NCBI GenBank assembly: GCA_964598535.1 | Contig: CAZRCI010000026.1 | Span: 8,157 to 72,156, forward strand | Length of the DNA: 64,000 nucleotides | Source of the DNA: JALHMI01 sp964598535 | GTDB lineage: Bacteria > Planctomycetota > Planctomycetia > Pirellulales > PALSA-1355 | Reading direction: 5' to 3' | In this document: positions 45,381 to 53,508 of the stretch, in pieces | How the letters are laid out: each line of letters opens with the position of its first letter | How positions within the stretch are numbered: the stretch's first letter is position 1 | The notes under the pieces: model-generated | Databases searched by the model: none | What the model was told of the DNA's origin: nothing | Seen by the model: the letters and a program-made list of their open reading frames with translations, nothing else | Made by a program: the position numbers and the translations under genes

Positions 45381-46880
45381 ATGAAGCAAGGGAGACTAAC
45401 GGGCGCGGGCATGCGGTGCGCCCTGTGGGTCGGAGCTTGGGCGGGGGTGGCGGCGCCCGCCGGGGCCGCGGATTTTGCCGGGCCGACTTTGATTCCGGCG
45501 GGAATCAATGAGATCACGGCTTCGCAGCCGGACGATACGCCCGCGGCGGATCCCCACGCCAGCGAAACCGTGGCCAGCGAACAAATTCGCGAAGCACGGC
45601 GACTATTGATCGACCTGCCCGGCGGCGATCCGTTGTCGGCGGCGGCCAACGAGCTATTGCTGTTTGGCAGCCTAGGCAGCGATGGTCCTCGGGCCGGCGA
45701 ACTCGAACCAAAACGCCCGCGGAAGGATGACGTTCCGGCAATCGTGGTCAAATCCACGTTGCGCGCCACCGAGATCGATCCGGCCCAGGCGATCGAGCCA
45801 AAGCAGACCGTGGCGTCGGATTCCGCGCCCGTCGAGGAGCCTGCCGGGCAGCTCTCGCCCGAGATGCTCAAGCTGTGCGAAAAGGTCCGCACCGTGCTCG
45901 CGCGCAACTATCCACGCCATCAAAGCGCCCGGCTCAATACGCCGTGGGAAGTGATGCACGCGATCATCGCCTATGGCGTCGATACCCAGATCTATCGCGA
46001 CGGTTTGGGAAGCGAAAAGGTCAACGCCATTGGCTATATGTGCTACAACTATCCGTGTCGCGATCAGCGCATGTTGCTCATCAATCGCGGCAAGATCGAC
46101 GCCAGCCGCGGCGTCGGTGTCCAAGGCCACGGCGGCCAGTTCCTGGCGATCCTCGCGCAGTCGCACGTCAGCCGCGATTATCCCATGCGGGTCGAAGGGC
46201 GGCAGTTCACGCTGCAAGACCTGATCAACCGCGAGATGGAAACCTGCGTCGCGGGCGAAGAGCTCACGTTCAAGCTGATTGCCTTGTCCCACTATCTCGA
46301 TCCTGACGCCACCTGGACCACCCCGGACGGGCAGCGCTGGTCGATCGAACGGCTTGTCCGCGAAGAGCTCAAAGCGCCGATTCGCGGCGCGGCCTGCGGC
46401 GGCACCCATCGCCTGATGGGTTACGCTTATGCCGTGAAGAAACGCGCCCAGAAGGGCAAGGAAATCACCGGCGACTTCAAGCGGGCACAGATCTTCCTCC
46501 GCGACTACCATCGCTATACGTTCGGCTTGCAAAATCCCGACGGCAGTTTCAGCACCGCGTGGTTCGAACGTCGGGCGAACGATCCCAGCATCGACCGCCG
46601 GATCAAGACCAGCGGCCACATCCTGGAGTGGATTTCCTACTCGCTCTCGGACGAAGAACTCCAGGATCCCCGGATGATCAAAGCCGTCGATTACCTGGCA
46701 ACGTTGATGCTCGCCAACGACCGGCGCACTTGGGAAATCGGCCCCCTGGGGCATGCCTTGCACGCCCTGTTGCTCTACGAGCAGCGCGTGTTCAAAGATG
46801 TCGTTCCCTTGCCATCGACGCCGCTCGTCGAAGAGTCGTCGGCCCGGTGGCTCGAAGCCCGACGGTCGACCGCCGATTAG
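45381..46880 (+). CDS. Exported protein of unknown function, possible alpha-toroid fold
   Basis: A 499-residue protein with a signal peptide (about 1-29, ALWVGAWAGVAAPAGAADF). A variable acidic Pro/Ala linker (about 35-155) precedes a conserved-looking helical domain. Motifs include NTPWEVMHAIIAYGVDT, YMCYNYPCRDQRML, GGQFLAILAQSHV, ACGGTHRLMGYAYAV, LQNPDGSFSTAWF and TSGHILEWISYSL. The periodic helical hairpins with 'NPDGSFS' resemble terpenoid-cyclase/prenyltransferase toroids. I infer a fold only, not an activity. A strong hairpin follows its stop. Confidence 0.75.
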   Translation: MKQGRLTGAGMRCALWVGAWAGVAAPAGAADFAGPTLIPAGINEITASQPDDTPAADPHASETVASEQIREARRLLIDLPGGDPLSAAANELLLFGSLGSDGPRAGELEPKRPRKDDVPAIVVKSTLRATEIDPAQAIEPKQTVASDSAPVEEPAGQLSPEMLKLCEKVRTVLARNYPRHQSARLNTPWEVMHAIIAYGVDTQIYRDGLGSEKVNAIGYMCYNYPCRDQRMLLINRGKIDASRGVGVQGHGGQFLAILAQSHVSRDYPMRVEGRQFTLQDLINREMETCVAGEELTFKLIALSHYLDPDATWTTPDGQRWSIERLVREELKAPIRGAACGGTHRLMGYAYAVKKRAQKGKEITGDFKRAQIFLRDYHRYTFGLQNPDGSFSTAWFERRANDPSIDRRIKTSGHILEWISYSLSDEELQDPRMIKAVDYLATLMLANDRRTWEIGPLGHALHALLLYEQRVFKDVVPLPSTPLVEESSARWLEARRSTAD

Positions 46881-46908
46881 TTTTCCGCGTCCAGGACGCG
46901 ATCCTCCT

Positions 46909-46945
46909 CGCGACCCAGGTCCGAGTTTTTCGGGCCTGGGTCGCG
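46909..46945 (+). terminator. Strong hairpin after the 45381-46880 gene
   Basis: A 16-bp stem (46909-46924 with 46930-46945, core CGCGACCCAGG) has one G-U pair and loop GTTTT. It lies 28 bases past the stop. There is no T-run, so the termination strength is uncertain. Confidence 0.55.
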
Positions 46946-47138
46946 TTCGTTGACGGTCCGGCCTCGGATCGCGTTGCCGGTGACCAGCCGCAAGTGTGTG
47001 GCATCCAACTGCTTGCCGTTGCTGATCGAGGTAAAAAGTTCTACGATTGGTTGCCGTGCCGTGGCCAGTTTGCCCTCCTCCCCTGCTCTGCCGGCCTCCT
47101 CGGGGGCGAGTCGTTGTTGTTTGTCGGTGACGCAACCT

Positions 47139-48068
47139 GTGAAGACATTTCACTTTACGGACCAATTTGAGACGGTTTTCGACGCCGCGGCCCGGCTTTC
47201 GAAGTCGGCTAGCGCCGATGCCATTTTGGTGCTGCTCGAAGGGCCAACCGAGTGGGATCGTCTCAAAGAGCATGCCGCCGGCGAAAAAGTGCTGATTGCC
47301 GCTGATTTCGCCCAGCAGATCGAAGGCGCCGGCGACGCCGGGCTGGCGACGGTCGTCCTCAAAATGCCCGAGGCGCCGGTCTATGAGAAGCTGACGCAGG
47401 CCATTCTCGAAGCCGTGGCCGACGATATCCTCGCATCGGGGGCGTTGGTCGTCGCGGTCTATAGCGGCTTCGAAGGCGGCGTCGCCGATTCGATCAGCCT
47501 GATCCATCTCGGTGAGCATCTGGGGCAGCTCACCTCGCGCGACCTGCGGCAGCTCGAAACTCGCGTGCCTCTCGACACGCTGAAAATCGTTGTCGATATG
47601 GCCGTCGAAATCGGGCGCGAGGGACGCGAAGGTAAGCCCGTGGGCGCGCTGTTTGTCGTAGGTGACTCGCGCAAGGTATTGGCCAGCAGCCATCCCGTCG
47701 GTTTCGACCCGGTGCGCGGATACAGCCGCGATGAGCGTAACCTGGACGATCCTCGCGTGCGCGAGGGCGTGAAGGAAGTTTCGCAACTCGACGGCGCGAT
47801 CATCGTCTCGGCCGAAGGCATTGTCGAAGCTTCGGCCCGATATATCGATGCGCCGGCCGACAACATCACGCTGCCCAAAGGGCTCGGTGCCCGACATTGG
47901 GCCGCCGCCGCCATCAGCCGTAAGACAAATGCCGTGGCCGTGGCCATCAGCGAATCGAACGGCACGGTCCGCATCTTTCAGAACGGCGAGGTCACCTTGC
48001 GGATCGAACCCTTCCGCCGCCCGATGAAGTGGAAGGATTTCGAGTACGAACCGCCGCCCGCGGAGTGA
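47139..48068 (+). CDS. Diadenylate cyclase, CdaZ-like (DAC domain)
   Basis: A 309-residue protein. The N-terminal alpha/beta domain (about 1-140) resembles the pyruvate-kinase-C-like domain of CdaZ proteins (VVAVYSGFEGGVADSISLIH). The C-terminal DAC/DisA_N domain (about 150-295) has VGALFVVGDSRKVL, the DGA motif in LDGAIIVSAEGIV, and GLGARHWAAAAIS where DisA has GTRHR. The domain makes c-di-AMP from two ATP. The third residue of the RHR motif is Trp here. No membrane helix or DNA-binding domain is seen. The start is uncertain: GTG 47139 is used, with GTG 47127 and TTG 47121 as alternatives. Confidence 0.82.
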   Translation: MKTFHFTDQFETVFDAAARLSKSASADAILVLLEGPTEWDRLKEHAAGEKVLIAADFAQQIEGAGDAGLATVVLKMPEAPVYEKLTQAILEAVADDILASGALVVAVYSGFEGGVADSISLIHLGEHLGQLTSRDLRQLETRVPLDTLKIVVDMAVEIGREGREGKPVGALFVVGDSRKVLASSHPVGFDPVRGYSRDERNLDDPRVREGVKEVSQLDGAIIVSAEGIVEASARYIDAPADNITLPKGLGARHWAAAAISRKTNAVAVAISESNGTVRIFQNGEVTLRIEPFRRPMKWKDFEYEPPPAE

Positions 48069-48103
48069 AACACGCCCGCTGCTGAACGCGCCCGGCAATC
48101 GGG

Positions 48104-48769
48104 TCACCGGCGGCTTGCGTTCCGGCAGAGCGTCTCTTCGACCAGCTTTCGTGGCGCGCCGATGTCCACGATGTGTAGCTTGCCCACATAAGACGCCGCG
48201 TTTGCCAGCAGCAGCCCCGGCTTGGCCGCCACGAACGTGCAGGTGTGCGCGGCGTGAATCGTGTGCCGGGCGGCGATTCCCGTTTCACAATCCAGACCGC
48301 TGGGAACGTCTACGGCCAAGATCGGTATACCGCTCCGGTTCATCGCGTCGATTGCCGGGGCGTAGGGCTCGCGAGGTTCGCCACGCGCGCCCGTGCCAAG
48401 AATCGCATCGACGATCCAGGCGGCGCCGGTGAGTGTCTCGGCGTCGTTCCACGGCGAGACCGGCACGCCGCTTTTTTCCAGAACACGGTAGTTCAGAGCC
48501 GCGTCGCCACGCAGGTTCGCGGGATCGTCCAACAGCGCCACTTGCACCTGGTATCCGCGCAGGTCGAGGTGCCTTGCGATCACATAACCGTCGCCCCCGT
48601 TATTGCCGCGGCCACAGACGATCGCCACGCGGCCGGGAATTCCTAGCGCGCACAGCACGTCCGTCACTCCGCGGCCGGCGTTCTCCATAAGCATGACGCC
48701 CGTCATACCGTACTCTTCCACGGCGCGCCGATCCAACATGCGCGATTGTTCCCGGCTGATGACGCTCAA
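48104..48769 (-). CDS. nnrE: NAD(P)H-hydrate epimerase (YjeF N-terminal domain)
   Basis: A 221-residue single-domain protein. SREQSRMLDRRAVEEYGM opens the fold. GVMLMENAGRGV and CGRGNNGGDGYVIARHL form the nucleotide-site loop, WIVDAILGTGARGEPREP has the catalytic Asp region, and AVDVPSGLDCETG follows. It repairs hydrated NAD(P)H by epimerising R-NAD(P)HX to the S form. The dehydratase domain NnrD is not fused and not nearby. I chose TTG 48769, with GGGGGG 7-12 bases upstream and the position matching the family start. ATG 48826 would add 19 residues. Confidence 0.9.
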   Translation of the reverse strand: MSVISREQSRMLDRRAVEEYGMTGVMLMENAGRGVTDVLCALGIPGRVAIVCGRGNNGGDGYVIARHLDLRGYQVQVALLDDPANLRGDAALNYRVLEKSGVPVSPWNDAETLTGAAWIVDAILGTGARGEPREPYAPAIDAMNRSGIPILAVDVPSGLDCETGIAARHTIHAAHTCTFVAAKPGLLLANAASYVGKLHIVDIGAPRKLVEETLCRNASRR

Positions 48770-48874
48770 GCTTGTCCCCCCGAAGATCCCATGACGCTGA
48801 AAAGGTAAGCGACCCGCGTGGGACATTGTAACGCCCACGTGGCTTGGGTTGAGGATGATACGCGCGCGATGACT

Positions 48875-49034
48875 CTAGCTGGCTGCTGAAAAAGTCCGTC
48901 GTGAACTTTTTCAGCCTCTCGAAGCGCGGAGGTGAACTCCGCACCGCTCTCAAAATAACGACTTACGTCGCTATTTTGAGAGCGTCTCCGTGCGATTTTT
49001 ATCAGGCTGCGGAGTTTTTCCGCAGCCTGGCTAG
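48875..49034. repeat. Hairpin-rich dispersed repeat, full-length copy
   Basis: A 160-bp element flanked by imperfect terminal inverted repeats (CTAGCTGGCTGC and GCAGCCTGGCTAG). It folds as four successive hairpins. The first is GCTGAAAAAGT/ACTTTTTCAGC (48885-48915). The second is GCGGAG/CTCCGC. The third is a 17-bp arm pair GCTCTCAAAATAACGAC/GTCGCTATTTTGAGAGC with one mismatch. The fourth is GCTGCGGA/TCCGCAGC near 49007-49027. A shorter copy in the opposite orientation is at 8912-9009. No transposase gene is associated. Confidence 0.85.
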
Positions 49035-49249
49035 GCCCCCGGCACGGCGGGAACTTCAACCGCCGGCGTGTTGCTGGGCGCCTCGATCTGCGGCTGATAC
49101 CTGGCCGGCGACGAGAAGGCCCAAATCGCCAGCGCGAGCACCAGCATGGCGAAAGCGATGATGCCCCACGCCAGGTTCGCCTCCCAAAGCGCCTTGTAGT
49201 TAAACTGAGATTCAAAAGGATTTCGCGTCGATTGCTGCCGGGTGTTCAT
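49031..49249 (-). CDS. Small single-helix membrane protein
   Basis: A 72-residue protein. A hydrophilic N-terminus (TRQQSTRNPFESQFNYKALW) is followed by one membrane helix (about 28-47, WGIIAFAMLVLALAIWAF) and a Pro-rich tail. GAGGTG 6-11 bases before ATG 49249 supports translation. Its TAG stop (49031-49033) lies inside the terminal CTAG of the adjacent 160-bp repeat, so the C-terminus may have been set by the repeat insertion. No family recognised. Confidence 0.65.
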   Translation of the reverse strand: MNTRQQSTRNPFESQFNYKALWEANLAWGIIAFAMLVLALAIWAFSSPARYQPQIEAPSNTPAVEVPAVPGA

Positions 49250-49665
49250 GGTTGCACCTCGTTCGATTCGTCACGATCGTACCCAGGATAAGAAAACTGA
49301 TAAGAAAACGAAGGTTGTCCGCGACCGTGCGAGCAACCACCCCTACTCGCTTGTGGTGCAAACGCGGTGCCAGCGACTTCTTGCTGAGCGGGTGTTCTCG
49401 GCTGTAGCGATCCTACCGGGTGGCGCTTCAGCAAGAACCGTTTTTCTGGCAATTTCGGCTTACCTATAGGAGAAATCCCCAACCGGCGAGCGATTTTCCG
49501 ACAAGCGGTTCTTTCCGCAGCGCCGATGCCAGCTTAACGGGGCTGGCGATGTTTTCGGCAGCCTAATGAGCAGAGGTGCGTCCCACGCGGTCGAGTGGCT
49601 GCCAGGGCGCTCCTGCTCCGCATGGCACTCTGTATGTGTACGTTCTGCGAGGAGAGAACTGACCG
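49250..49665. other. Divergent intergenic region
   Basis: 416 bases. Contains GATAAGAAAAC repeated at 49287-49297 and 49299-49309 (period 12). No gene, terminator or clear promoter seen. Confidence 0.5.
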
Positions 49666-49959
49666 ATGGTTCGCATCTGCCTGTTCGTTTTGCTCTTGGT
49701 TTCGCAATTCGCCGTGGCGTCTTTCGCAGTGGCTCGGAATCCCCCGAATCTGTCGCGCGAACAGATTCGCTCGATGCACATCCTGGACCGTCCGTCACGG
49801 CCAGGGCACTTCTACGGCAACGCGGTTCGCCGCCGGTATCAACGTGGCGTCGAACGGGGAGCGGTTCCGTCCAATTCGGCCATGATCTGGCAAAACCAGG
49901 GGCCCGGCATTCACGACGGCCAGAGCTACCCGCTCGGCGAAGTAATCATCAGCGAGTAA
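49666..49959 (+). CDS. Small secreted protein, unknown function
   Basis: A 97-residue protein with a clear signal peptide (about 1-23, ICLFVLLLVSQFAVASFAVA). The mature part is ~74 basic, polar residues with NPPNLSREQIRSMHIL, GHFYGNAVRRRYQRG and a C-terminal GQSYPLGEVIISE. AGGAGAG about 10-16 bases before the ATG is a good ribosome site. A strong terminator follows 45 bases after the stop, so it forms a single-gene transcript. No family recognised. Confidence 0.7.
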   Translation: MVRICLFVLLLVSQFAVASFAVARNPPNLSREQIRSMHILDRPSRPGHFYGNAVRRRYQRGVERGAVPSNSAMIWQNQGPGIHDGQSYPLGEVIISE

Positions 49960-50004
49960 CGCGCGCGTTAGCCGTTCGCGGCGACCGTTTAACACAAATA
50001 AAAA

Positions 50005-50041
50005 AAACCGCCAGCGAGCTATTTAGCCTCGCTGGCGGTTT
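50005..50041. terminator. Bidirectional intrinsic terminator
   Basis: A perfect 14-bp stem (AAACCGCCAGCGAG, 50005-50018, with 50028-50041) has a 9-base loop. An A-run precedes it and a T-rich stretch follows. It separates two convergent genes and can serve both. Confidence 0.9.
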
Positions 50042-50067
50042 GTGCTTTTCAGGGGGTCGGGCCGCGT

Positions 50068-51204
50068 TTAGTTTGGCGGCCAGAACCAGAAGGCGAAGGC
50101 CGCCGTGCCGAACCCTTGGAATGCCGCGGCTCTTAGGCTGAGCGGAATCGGCTCGAACATATAGGGGGCACAGTTACCAGGCCGGTAGTAACCCAGCGTG
50201 TACACGCATTCGTTGGGCGGACGCAGGCCCATCTTGTAGGGCAACAGCGGCACGCTGACAAAGAAGTGGGCACCCGACATGAACGGTTGGATAATCGGAT
50301 TCCACGAGTGGCCGTAGCGTTCGAGCTGCACGTCCTCGAAGTACAGCGGCTTATGACACGTCCCCGCCGCCTTCCAAGTAAAGAGCGTGGGGGCAAAGTC
50401 GCGCCCCGCGAACTTCGGTGCGTCGAAGTCGCGTCCGATCAGACAGTCGCACGGAAAGTCCGTGCCTTCCTGGCCTTCGATCAGCAACCCCACGGTGATC
50501 GTGGTAATGTCGCGGCGCTGCAACTCCTGAATCGCTCGCTGGCATTCGTCACGCTGGTCGACGCATCCCGGACCGCCAGGATCGGTGCTCAGACCCTGGT
50601 CGAGTAACTGCTGCCGTTCGTCCGGCGTGAGTGTGGCCGGTTGCCGCGGCGGCGTGATCGGCTCGTCGCGGAACAGGTCGTCGACCGGTTGCGGCTGCGT
50701 TTCGATGGCGTCTCTGCCGGGCAGCCGCGGCGCCGGATCGTTGGGCATCGCCGGCGGCGCTCCCTCCAAAGGCGTCGGTGCTTCGTTCAGAGAATCGAGT
50801 GGATCCGGAAGCTCGTCGCGCGACACAGGGCCGGCCGGCGCGTCTTCAAATGGCGGCCGTTCGGGATCCTGATAATTGCTGACCTGCATCACCGAGTCGC
50901 GCAGGCGAGAGCGGGTGTGCGTCGAGGAAAAGCGGTTCGCCGTGGTCCGTTGTGTCGCCAGTTTGGCCGGCGCGGCGTTTTCGATCGCTGCGGGCGCGGC
51001 CGGCCGTTTTTCGGCAATCGCGCTCGCGGGCTTGACCGGTATCGATTTGCTGCCGCGCGCACGCCATTGAAGCGCGTCGGCAGAGACCACTGCGGTTGTT
51101 GCGCCGCTGGCCACCGGCCGGAATGCTTCCTCGCGAGCCCACGCGAGTTGCGGCCCGGCGAGTTGCGCGGCAACGAGCGCGGCCAGGCAGGCCGCTTGGC
51201 CCAT
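50068..51204 (-). CDS. Exported Pro-rich protein, unknown function
   Basis: A 378-residue protein with a signal peptide (about 1-23, AACLAALVAAQLAGPQLAWA). A long Pro/Ala/Glu/Asp-rich middle (about 30-215) precedes a Cys-containing C-terminal domain of ~160 residues: GGPGCVDQRDECQRAI, FPCDCLIGRDFDAPKF, LYFEDVQLERYGHSWNPIIQ and PPNECVYTLGYYRPGNCAPY. The cysteines suggest disulfides. It ends in a hydrophobic aromatic stretch (FGTAAFAFWFWPP) that could insert in the outer membrane. It starts 25 bases after guaB ends and is probably co-transcribed. Longer starts overlap guaB. Confidence 0.72.
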   Translation of the reverse strand: MGQAACLAALVAAQLAGPQLAWAREEAFRPVASGATTAVVSADALQWRARGSKSIPVKPASAIAEKRPAAPAAIENAAPAKLATQRTTANRFSSTHTRSRLRDSVMQVSNYQDPERPPFEDAPAGPVSRDELPDPLDSLNEAPTPLEGAPPAMPNDPAPRLPGRDAIETQPQPVDDLFRDEPITPPRQPATLTPDERQQLLDQGLSTDPGGPGCVDQRDECQRAIQELQRRDITTITVGLLIEGQEGTDFPCDCLIGRDFDAPKFAGRDFAPTLFTWKAAGTCHKPLYFEDVQLERYGHSWNPIIQPFMSGAHFFVSVPLLPYKMGLRPPNECVYTLGYYRPGNCAPYMFEPIPLSLRAAAFQGFGTAAFAFWFWPPN

Positions 51205-51229
51205 GTGGCGCGCGCGACGCTTCGGCCAA

Positions 51230-52705
51230 CTAAGAATCGTCGCCCGAAGCCGTGCTGTAATTGGACGCTTCCTGCGTAATCGCGATGTCATGCGGATGAC
51301 TCTCCCGTACTCCAGCCGTGGAGATTTTGATAAACCGAGTTTTCGTGCGCAGTTCGTCGATGGTCTGTGTGCCGCAATAGCCCATTCCGGCCCGCAACCC
51401 ACCCACAAGTTGATAAACGAAACTGCTCAAAGCTCCTTTGAACGGTACCCGGCCCTCGACCCCTTCGGGCACGAGCTTACCGGGCCTGCGTTCGGCGCCG
51501 CGTTGGCGGTAGCGTTCGCTGGAGCCTTGCATCATGGCGCCCAGCGAACCCATCCCGCGATAAACCTTGAAGCTGCGCCCTTGATACAAAATCAACTCGC
51601 CGGGGCTTTCACTCAATCCGGCGAACAATCCGCCGATCATCACCACATGCGCTCCGGCCGCCAGGGCCTTGGTCACGTCGCCCGAATAGCGGATGCCGCC
51701 ATCGGCAATGATCGGAATGTTCTCTTTCATCGCGACTTGGGCCGCTTCGTAAATCGCCGTGATCTGCGGTACGCCCACGCCCGAGATGACGCGCGTCGTG
51801 CAGATCGATCCGGGCCCGATGCCCACCTTCACGGCGTCGGCGCCCGCCTCGATCAGGTCGCGGCATCCGTCGGCCGTGGCCACGTTGCCCGCGACCACGT
51901 CGATCTTCCACTGACGCTTCAAATTCTTGACCGTCTCGATCACGTTATTCGAATGTCCGTGGGCACTGTCCACGACGAGCAGGTCGACGTCCTTCGCTAG
52001 CAAGCTTTCGACCCGGTCGTAGTCGTGTACCCCGACGGCGGCTCCGACCCGCAAGCGGCCTTTCCCATCTTTACAGGCGTTCGGAAACCGCTTCATCATG
52101 TCGATGTCTTTGATCGTGATGAGGCCGGTCAGTGTGTAATCTTCGTCAACCAGCAAAAGTTTCTCGACCTTTTTTGCCATCAAAATCTTCTCAGCTTCCT
52201 CAAGCGTCACGGTTCCCGTAGCCGTTACCAACGGCTCGCGGGTCATGACTTCCGAGATCGGTAGTTCCGAGGTCTCGAGGAAACGCAGATCGCGGCGGGT
52301 CAGAATCCCCACCAGACGCCCGGTCGAAGTCGTGATCGGCACGCCGGACACGTTGTGCTGGTCCATCACCTCGCGGGCGCGAGCAACGCTGGCATCCGGT
52401 GGTAGCGTTACCGGATCGGTAATGATGCCGTTGGCGCTCCGCTTCACCTTGTCGACTTCTTCCGTCTGGTGGGCGATCGACATGTTCTTGTGAATGATGC
52501 CGATGCCACCCTCCTGGGCCAACGCGATCGCCATCTCGTGCTCGGTCACCGTGTCCATCGGCGAGCTGATCAGCGGAATGTTCAGCCGAATGCTACGCGT
52601 CAGATAAGTCGATACGTCGACTTCCGAGGGCACCACGGCGCTATAACGCGGTTCGAGCAGAACGTCGTCAAACGTGATGCCGGTCGAGCCAAATTTGTCT
52701 TGCAT
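51230..52705 (-). CDS. guaB: Inosine-5'-monophosphate dehydrogenase
   Basis: A 491-residue enzyme. The TIM barrel is split by two CBS domains (about 95-210). ITFDDVLLEP opens the barrel. The catalytic Cys is in GIGPGSICTTR (about 298-308), followed by VPQITAIYEAA, and the flap contains SLGAMMQGSSERYRQRG. It oxidises IMP to XMP, the committed step to GMP, in the cytoplasm. ATG 52705 is the family start; GAGGGAGC upstream is a fair ribosome site. guaA is not adjacent. Confidence 0.97.
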   Translation of the reverse strand: MQDKFGSTGITFDDVLLEPRYSAVVPSEVDVSTYLTRSIRLNIPLISSPMDTVTEHEMAIALAQEGGIGIIHKNMSIAHQTEEVDKVKRSANGIITDPVTLPPDASVARAREVMDQHNVSGVPITTSTGRLVGILTRRDLRFLETSELPISEVMTREPLVTATGTVTLEEAEKILMAKKVEKLLLVDEDYTLTGLITIKDIDMMKRFPNACKDGKGRLRVGAAVGVHDYDRVESLLAKDVDLLVVDSAHGHSNNVIETVKNLKRQWKIDVVAGNVATADGCRDLIEAGADAVKVGIGPGSICTTRVISGVGVPQITAIYEAAQVAMKENIPIIADGGIRYSGDVTKALAAGAHVVMIGGLFAGLSESPGELILYQGRSFKVYRGMGSLGAMMQGSSERYRQRGAERRPGKLVPEGVEGRVPFKGALSSFVYQLVGGLRAGMGYCGTQTIDELRTKTRFIKISTAGVRESHPHDIAITQEASNYSTASGDDS

Positions 52706-52886
52706 GATAGGGGGACGCTCCCTCGGGCCGCGGCGAGAATCACGAATTATGCAGCCATTCGCCGCGATTGGCAATCGTCCGCTTCGTTGCTGATGCCCCG
52801 CCGCCGCGACTCCCCGGGGCTAAACTCCGCGTTGGCGGCCCGTTAAAATAATGGTTTTCCAAGTCTCGCGAGAGAGATTGCCTGTC

Positions 52887-53441
52887 ATGCCCACACGCTG
52901 TGCTTGGGCCAATCGAGACCCTCTGGAGCAAGCCTACCACGACACGGAGTGGGGCACGCCCGAACGCGACAGCCGCGCGCTCTGGGAGAAGCTCATGCTC
53001 GATGGATTTCAGGCCGGCTTGTCCTGGCTCACCATCCTCAAGAAGCGGGAAGCATTCCGAACGGCGTTTCAAGCGTTCGATCCCGAACGCGTCGCCCGCT
53101 TCACCGAAAAGGACATCCAGCGGCTCTTGGCCAATCCGGGAATCGTGCGGTCCCGGGCCAAGATCGAAGCCACGGTCGGCGGCGCGCGGGCCTACCTGAA
53201 GATGGTGGACGCGGGCGAAGACTTCTCCCAATTCGCCTGGGGCTTCACCGGCGGAAAGCCGCTGCGCAACACCTCGGGCGTGATTCCCGCCAAAACGCCG
53301 CTCTCCGAGGAAGTGTCCAAGACTCTCAAACAGCGAGGTTTCAAGTTCGTCGGCCCCACGATTGTTTATGCCTGGATGCAGGCCGTGGGAATTGTCGACG
53401 ATCACACGCCCGACTGTTTTCGCTATGCGGGCAAAAGATAA
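52887..53441 (+). CDS. tag: DNA-3-methyladenine glycosylase I
   Basis: A 184-residue HhH-type glycosylase. The zinc ligands expected for TagI are present: Cys at position 4 and His ~17 in RCAWANRDPLEQAYHDTEWG, and HxxxC near the C-terminus in DDHTPDCF. FEKLMLDGFQAGLSW-like residues (EKLMLDGFQAGLSWLTILKK) carry the substrate-pocket Glu region. It removes 3-methyladenine from alkylated DNA. ATG 52887 has GAGAGA upstream. The reading frame faces the membrane-protein gene, whose end carries a 28-bp duplication. Confidence 0.95.
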   Translation: MPTRCAWANRDPLEQAYHDTEWGTPERDSRALWEKLMLDGFQAGLSWLTILKKREAFRTAFQAFDPERVARFTEKDIQRLLANPGIVRSRAKIEATVGGARAYLKMVDAGEDFSQFAWGFTGGKPLRNTSGVIPAKTPLSEEVSKTLKQRGFKFVGPTIVYAWMQAVGIVDDHTPDCFRYAGKR

Positions 53442-53452
53442 CTGGGGGCGCT

Positions 53453-53508
53453 ATGGCGCCGGTACGCTCGCCGCGTCTTCATGGCGCCGGTACGCTCGCC
53501 GCGTCTTC
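53453..53508. repeat. Perfect 28-bp tandem duplication
   Basis: ATGGCGCCGGTACGCTCGCC plus eight more bases is repeated exactly (53453-53480 and 53481-53508). It spans the stop codon of the minus-strand gene ending at 53479. Because 28 is not a multiple of three, it changed the reading frame beyond the duplication. Confidence 0.9.

Noticed and set aside
45672..48107. 811-codon open frame on the minus strand
   Set aside because: It lies antisense across two well-supported genes, including the diadenylate cyclase, and its product has no family features.
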